The notes under the pieces were generated by a model. That model was given only the letters and a program-made list of their open reading frames with translations. It ran no database searches and was not told the DNA's origin. Position numbers and translations under genes: made by a program. From Armillaria gallica (Eukaryota; Basidiomycota; Agaricomycetes; Agaricales; Physalacriaceae), in assembly GCA_037576215.1 (NCBI GenBank), contig JBANDB010000014.1, positions 1,860,001 through 1,924,000 on the forward strand: 64,000 nucleotides of DNA, read 5' to 3'. Of this stretch, positions 55,566 to 64,000 are shown piece after piece (the first letter of the stretch is position 1; every line of letters begins with the position of its first letter).

Positions 55566-57316
55566 TCAAGCTTCCATTGCCCATTTGGGTAACCAATCCT
55601 CCCAATCCTCCCAATCCTCCCAATCTACTGCTTCGTCATTATCGTGCCCCATCTTCCTGGGATCCAAAAGTGTACTCATGCCATGCATAGCACCATTCAA
55701 AGCCACTACGTCAGGAACCGCAACACGCTGACCATTGGCATATACCCTCGTGACGACGTGATGGGGCCGACGAGGCCCCGGGAAAGGCAATGTCACGTTG
55801 AACTTCAGGATGTTAACTGTGAGAGGATGTTTGGGAAGAAGAGTTGGAGCAGTGATGTTGACCGATGAAATCAATTCACTGAGTCCATCACTGATGGAAT
55901 ACTCCTCTGTGTCGACAATCTCTCCAAGGAATTGAGCCAATGGATCATCGTACGACTCGCCGTCTGCGCGATGTACTCTTGGAATCGTATGCTTGTGGCC
56001 AGAAGAAGCGTTGAAGATGTAATCTAAAAGCACAGACGTCAGACTGTGTAAGTCACACTTCGAAGACAGACACATACCTGTATGAAGGCTGAGATCTGGG
56101 ATGACGTGGAATTGCAACAACTTCTTGAGGGTGTGGGCGCCAAAGGGAGAGAACAGGTAGTATTGCAATTGCTTTGGTAACAGCTCGAAAGCGCGATTTG
56201 TGGGAACGAAAGCCGTGGTCACAGTAGTACCTTCTATATGTCCTTTCTTGTCTCCTTTGCCATGGACCCAGCGCAAGTCCAACGCGTCAGTAAGACCAGA
56301 TCGTTGCCAGGCAGATGTCTGGCACGAGAATCAGGGATGTTGAGGATAAAGTTAACCGACCACTCACGAAAATAGAAAACATGGTAGGAGCCATGTACAA
56401 TTCCCGGAAGGCAGTAATGGGAGGGATGAGTGGATGATTGACAACATGAATCAAACCTGTGTAGTGTTAGGCTTTAACATCTCGAGCAAAATAGGTAACA
56501 TCGTACCGTTCATCGTCTGTGTGTTCGCACTGACCACTTTGCTGTAGAAATTGACAGTCGTGCTGGGAGGAATGAGAGAACTCTCCACCCGTATGCGCTG
56601 TGGCTCATTGTGCATGGCGAAACGCAGAGACAAGTTGGTCGGATAGGTGGACACTTCGGAAAGCTTTTGAGTGCCGACCTCGCCAGGAATGATATGATAC
56701 GAAAGAATAACGCGGATAAGCATCCTGAGGAACTTTCGGCGGCGCTTCTTTTCGGAATCATCATGGGAAGACTCCATGGCAGCCAATTCCTCGTACGCAT
56801 GGATGGCGGTCGACAGGTCGTACATTTCTGGTTGCGCCTGCATGACGTCACCGCTGTAACGAAGCAGGTCCTGGAGTGTATCTTCGTCGGGCTTGCGCAA
56901 CGCCCAATCAGGCGTAGCGAAAAAGGTAACTCTAGTTGTGCGAAGTCAGTGAGATGCAGCACAATAATTCGCGTAAGTACCGACCTAGAAGAAGAATCAT
57001 TCAACTGGTCAACTATATCGTCGCTGAATTTGATTGCTCTAGTGAGGCGGGTGAACCTGGCGAGTGATTTAGCGCGACTGTGACCCGAATCCCTGCTGAA
57101 ATCATACCTTGGGTCGCCTTTGATTGCTTCGTAGATTGTTTTGTTTTCAAATGTTGGTGGTCCATCCTCGTGGGATACGACCTTTTGGATACGAACCTTT
57201 GTTGATTGAAGAGGTCGCTGAATTGACTCTGCATCGAATCGAACAAAAGGCCCTGGGAGAGAGGACACAAAAAGGGCGCTGCTGAGAACAACGAGGGCAA
57301 GCTTTTGGAACACCAT
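55566..57316 (-). CDS. Secreted protein with two fasciclin (FAS1) domains
   Basis: Predicted cell-surface or extracellular adhesion-type protein. The start at 57316 gives a signal peptide, MVFQKLALVVLSSALFVSSL; an in-frame ATG at 57367 is less fitting. FAS1 domain 1 covers about 57130-56380: TIYEAIKGDPRFTRLTRAIK, VTFFATPDWALRKPDEDTL, LIRVILSYHIIPGEVGTQKL and QTMNGLIHVVNHPLIPP. Domain 2 covers about 56380-55680: VTTAFVPTNRAFELLPKQLQ, AHTLKKLLQFHVIPDLSLHT and VVALNGAMHGMSTLLDP. The tail DNDEAVDWEDWEDWEDWLPK is encoded by a 9-base tandem repeat. The stop is at 55566-55568. About six introns. No GPI signal is visible. The ligand is unknown. Confidence 0.87.
55593..55625 (-). repeat. 9-bp tandem repeat encoding Trp-Glu-Asp
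   Basis: Unit CCAATCCTC on the plus strand occurs three times plus a partial fourth copy. It is in frame in the fasciclin gene and encodes the EDWEDWEDW tail, so copy-number change would keep frame. Confidence 0.85.
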
Positions 57317-57561
57317 GCTGGTAAAAGCGAAGAAATAGCGGAGGAGAAATCCCTGTACAAATACCATCTTAGAAGTCTCATATTATGACATCCTGGAAGC
57401 GGCAGCCACTGGATGAATGACAGGATGACGAGGGTATGACGCTTACAACCGACAAATCTCGATCGGAGGCATTTAATGGTATATTATCATTAGGCTACAA
57501 GGCATCCAGCAAGGTAATAGGCGTCCATGATACGTAAATCGACAAACGTACAAGATGAAAA

Positions 57562-59924
<2,363 letters not shown>

Positions 59925-60101
59925 TGATGAGGAATATTGAGGGCAAGATGGGAGTAAGTATTCAGGAGTCGGGCCACAGAAGCTGTACAATCAAGAGCGT
60001 CACTAGTTACCCGGCATTTGCCGATTCTCACGTGAGCGACGCGTCACTTCAAGCTGAAGCAGCGATTCTGACCGTGAACTTTACTTCTTGCACTCATCAT
60101 C
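59925..60101. promoter_or_regulatory. Short divergent promoter of VMA1 and RPT1 with TCACGTGA
   Basis: 177 bases separate the start codons. The palindrome TCACGTGA (bHLH-type site) is at 60028-60035, and ACGCGT (MCB-like) is at 60039-60044. No TATA box is seen. With so little space, both genes probably share control elements; this is inference. Confidence 0.45.
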
Positions 60102-62029
<1,928 letters not shown>

Positions 62030-62171
62030 TTTACTTTATAATGTTCCGATGTTTAGTTTGTTAAGTTATGAATCATGATCCGGCCCGACATGAAAGTCTG
62101 AGCCGCCACCTCCACTACTACTCCTTTAAGTTGCACTGTCATGTAATGTATGTTCTTCCTTCTCCTTTACG

Positions 62172-63640
62172 ATGACTTCTCGCGCCTTCAAGTACCCGCC
62201 TTTGCGACAATGTCGACGCTACTACAGACGGGCGCCCCCAGCATCGTCGGCAGAAATTAGCCAATTGCTGGATCGTTATGATGCTGCTTCACCGCCGTCA
62301 CCTCTAAACCTGTCTCAACTGATATCCTTTGGTCGGCCATTGACTTCAGAATCCGTTCTCCAGTCGAGCCAGTTCGTGTTATCCAAAATACCCAGGGGCC
62401 TCGCATTCCGTATTCATTCGTTGGAGACGTTGCCATTCATTGTTGGCACCAATCCGTTCATAGCGAGTACTCTGAACGCCCACCGCGAAAGCTTCCAATT
62501 TCTCGCAAATTACCCCATTCCAAAGACCATCGAAGACAATGCAGTCCTTGCAGAGGAGCTGAAGATGTTGGTGGAGAGCCACGCGAATGATATTCCCACA
62601 ATGGCCAAGGGGTGCGTCTAACGTTCTTGCTCTTGAAGGCGGCTTGCTTATCCTTATCCATGAAACAGGTTTCAGGAATGCTCTCGATATCTGTCACCGA
62701 CTCAAGTCAGTCATTTCCTCGACGGCGCCATTCGAAACCGGATATCAGTGCGGCTGATGGCAGAGCAGCATATCGCTTTGTCAGACGCGCTCAAAAGCCA
62801 GAATCATACCAGCCAAGTAGGAGTTATTGATGCAACGTGTTCTCCTGCGGACATGATTCGCAGCTGCGGTTCTTTTGTCAAAGAGCTATGTGAAGCAACA
62901 TTAGGCTCAAGTCCATCTATTTCAATTAACGGAGTCGTCGATGCCACCTTCCCGTAAGTATTATGCTTCTAATTGTTTGCGTCCTCATTAATGTTCTCCC
63001 AGTTACGTGCCCGTGCATCTGGAGTATATATTAACAGAGATCCTAAAGAACTCCTTCCGCGCGACGGTCGAACACTATAGCAGGCAATCTCAATCCTCCA
63101 AAGCTCTCCCTCCCGTTGTCATCACTCTATCCCCTCCGCCAGCTGCACCAGCTCCAGGTCCGAAGTATTTTTCTGTGCGAATCCGCGACCAAGGAGGCGG
63201 GATATCTCCTACAAACATGCTACGTATATTCTCATACGCGTTTACCACCGCCGGAAGAAACGCAGATGAAGACGATAGTGGCGGCGGACCATATGCTGCA
63301 CAATACATCGGAGGTAGCGCTGCCATTGGGGATTCAAATGGTGAAGGCAGTCTCTTCGGTGAGATAACTAAGAAAGGCCTACAAACGGGTATGGGAACCA
63401 TTGCAGGCCTGGGCTATGGTTTGCCGATGAGTAAGCTATACGCCAAGTGAGTGTACGTGTGGAAAGATGTATCTAAACTCAAGAATTCCTTCATTTAGGT
63501 ATTTCGGTGGTACGCTGGACTTGAAATCACTGGAAGGATGGGGTGAGCCACAATGTTGGCCCGCTCTTGAATTATTTGCTGACGCATCACTAGGTAGCGA
63601 TGTCTTTTTGAAGCTTCGATGCCTGGACGAGTCGATTTAG
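62172..63640 (+). CDS. Mitochondrial pyruvate / branched-chain 2-oxoacid dehydrogenase kinase
   Basis: Protein kinase of the GHKL ATPase fold that inactivates a mitochondrial 2-oxoacid dehydrogenase complex by phosphorylating its E1 subunit. The start at 62172 gives a basic presequence, MTSRAFKYPPLRQCRRYYRR. The N-terminal helical domain has LSQLISFGRPLTSESVLQSS, then VLSKIPRGLAFRIHSLETLP and FIVGTNPFI. After splicing comes ISVRLMAEQHIALSDALKS. The ATP-binding domain shows the N-box HLEYILTEILKNSFRATVEH, the G1 box RIRDQGGGISPTNMLRIFSY, the G2 box GLGYGLPMSKLYAK, and YFGGTLDLKSLEGWGSDVFL. The stop is at 63638-63640. A Gly/Ser-rich insert between G1 and G2 is longer than in animal enzymes. PDK and BCKDK cannot be told apart safely from sequence alone. 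Confidence 0.9.
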
Positions 63641-63781
63641 ATTGGCAATGTTCCGAGCGGGGGCCGTATGTGTTTTCGTATGATGAGTATCTCAGTTACA
63701 GCTACCTGTATACATCAATATTTGTTCAAATCACCTGGCTGTTTGCGTCCTAAGGTTTTGTGATATAACTACTACACTCTG

Positions 63782-63940
63782 TTAACTCGTGACGAACAAG
63801 CCTATTTCTAAGAGCTCCGAAGTCCTTCCTTTCTTTGCTAAGAAGTAGGGTTGTAAATCCCGAATCAGATGCCAGTGGGCTTCGTCAAAGTCAATGTCGC
63901 TGGCCTTGAAATCGTAATGTAATCGGAAAGAGCCGACTAG
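63782..63940 (-). CDS. Last exon of an unrecognised gene, cut by window end
   Basis: After a CTAAT branch site and TTATAG acceptor at 63941, an open exon reads LVGSFRLHYDFKASDIDFDE, then AHWHLIRDLQPYFLAKKGRT and SELLEIGLFVTS, with the stop at 63782-63784. The composition looks coding, but I do not recognise the family. The rest of the gene lies to the right of the window. Confidence 0.55.
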   Translation of the reverse strand, partial: LVGSFRLHYDFKASDIDFDEAHWHLIRDLQPYFLAKKGRTSELLEIGLFVTS

Positions 63941-64000
63941 CTATAAGGCCTGGATTAGCCACGAGAGCACAATCTATTCCTTCAGTCCCGAAACAACTCC

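Overview
The window is nuclear DNA of a filamentous basidiomycete, most likely an Agaricomycete. The genes are compact and densely packed, with many short introns (mostly about 45-60 nt, GT donors, CTNAY-type branch points, YAG acceptors). The protein content is typical of fungal housekeeping (V-ATPase, CCR4-NOT, striatin, EDE1, MOD5, SQS1), together with families common in mushrooms (secreted PLC-like phosphodiesterase, fasciclin protein, diverged SRPK-like kinase). I see no prophage, transposon, CRISPR array, rRNA or convincing tRNA. Exon joins were inferred by eye from splice signals and conserved protein families, so they are inference; the sequence shows only the open frames and motifs.

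Layout, left to right. 1-6.3 kb: 3' part of TRAPPC13 (+), V-ATPase subunit H (-), mitochondrial ribosomal protein mL46 (+), mitochondrial endonuclease G NUC1 (-). 6.9-10.6 kb: RRM/R3H RNA-binding protein of the PIN4/Cip type (-), UBC11/UBE2C ubiquitin-conjugating enzyme (-). 10.8-18.1 kb: endocytic scaffold EDE1 (+), an unrecognised nuclear-looking protein (+). 19.4-25.1 kb: class II cAMP phosphodiesterase PDE1 (+), striatin (-), TMA7 (-). 25.6-36.8 kb: secreted S9-like alpha/beta hydrolase (+), NOT1 (+). 37.3-40 kb: COX8-type cytochrome oxidase subunit (-), secreted PLC-like phosphodiesterase (-). 41-48.2 kb: class I histone deacetylase (+), RNA 3'-phosphate cyclase (+), CDC50/LEM3 flippase subunit (-), MCM-binding protein (+). 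48.5-55.5 kb: SRPK-like kinase (+), SQS1 (+), tRNA isopentenyltransferase MOD5 (+). 55.6-63.9 kb: fasciclin-domain secreted protein (-), V-ATPase catalytic subunit A (-), proteasome ATPase RPT1 (+), mitochondrial dehydrogenase kinase (+), and the last exon of an unrecognised gene (-).

The genes do not form one pathway. Functional links are pairwise: two V-ATPase subunits (H and A) 56 kb apart; two genes of the ubiquitin-proteasome system (UBC11, RPT1); several mitochondrial proteins (mL46, NUC1, COX8, the dehydrogenase kinase). Several pairs are divergent with short shared promoters (UBC11/EDE1, CDC50/MCMBP, VMA1/RPT1). 

Two things stand out. First, unusually small exons: a 2-nt exon that completes a metal-site histidine motif in the histone deacetylase, a 9-nt exon in TMA7, a 14-nt exon in RPT1, and 21-nt exons in UBC11 and VMA1. 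Second, at least seven places in four conserved genes (mL46, EDE1, MCMBP, SQS1) where the frame is lost in the same direction, each repaired by a single missing base; this looks like consensus sequence error rather than biology.
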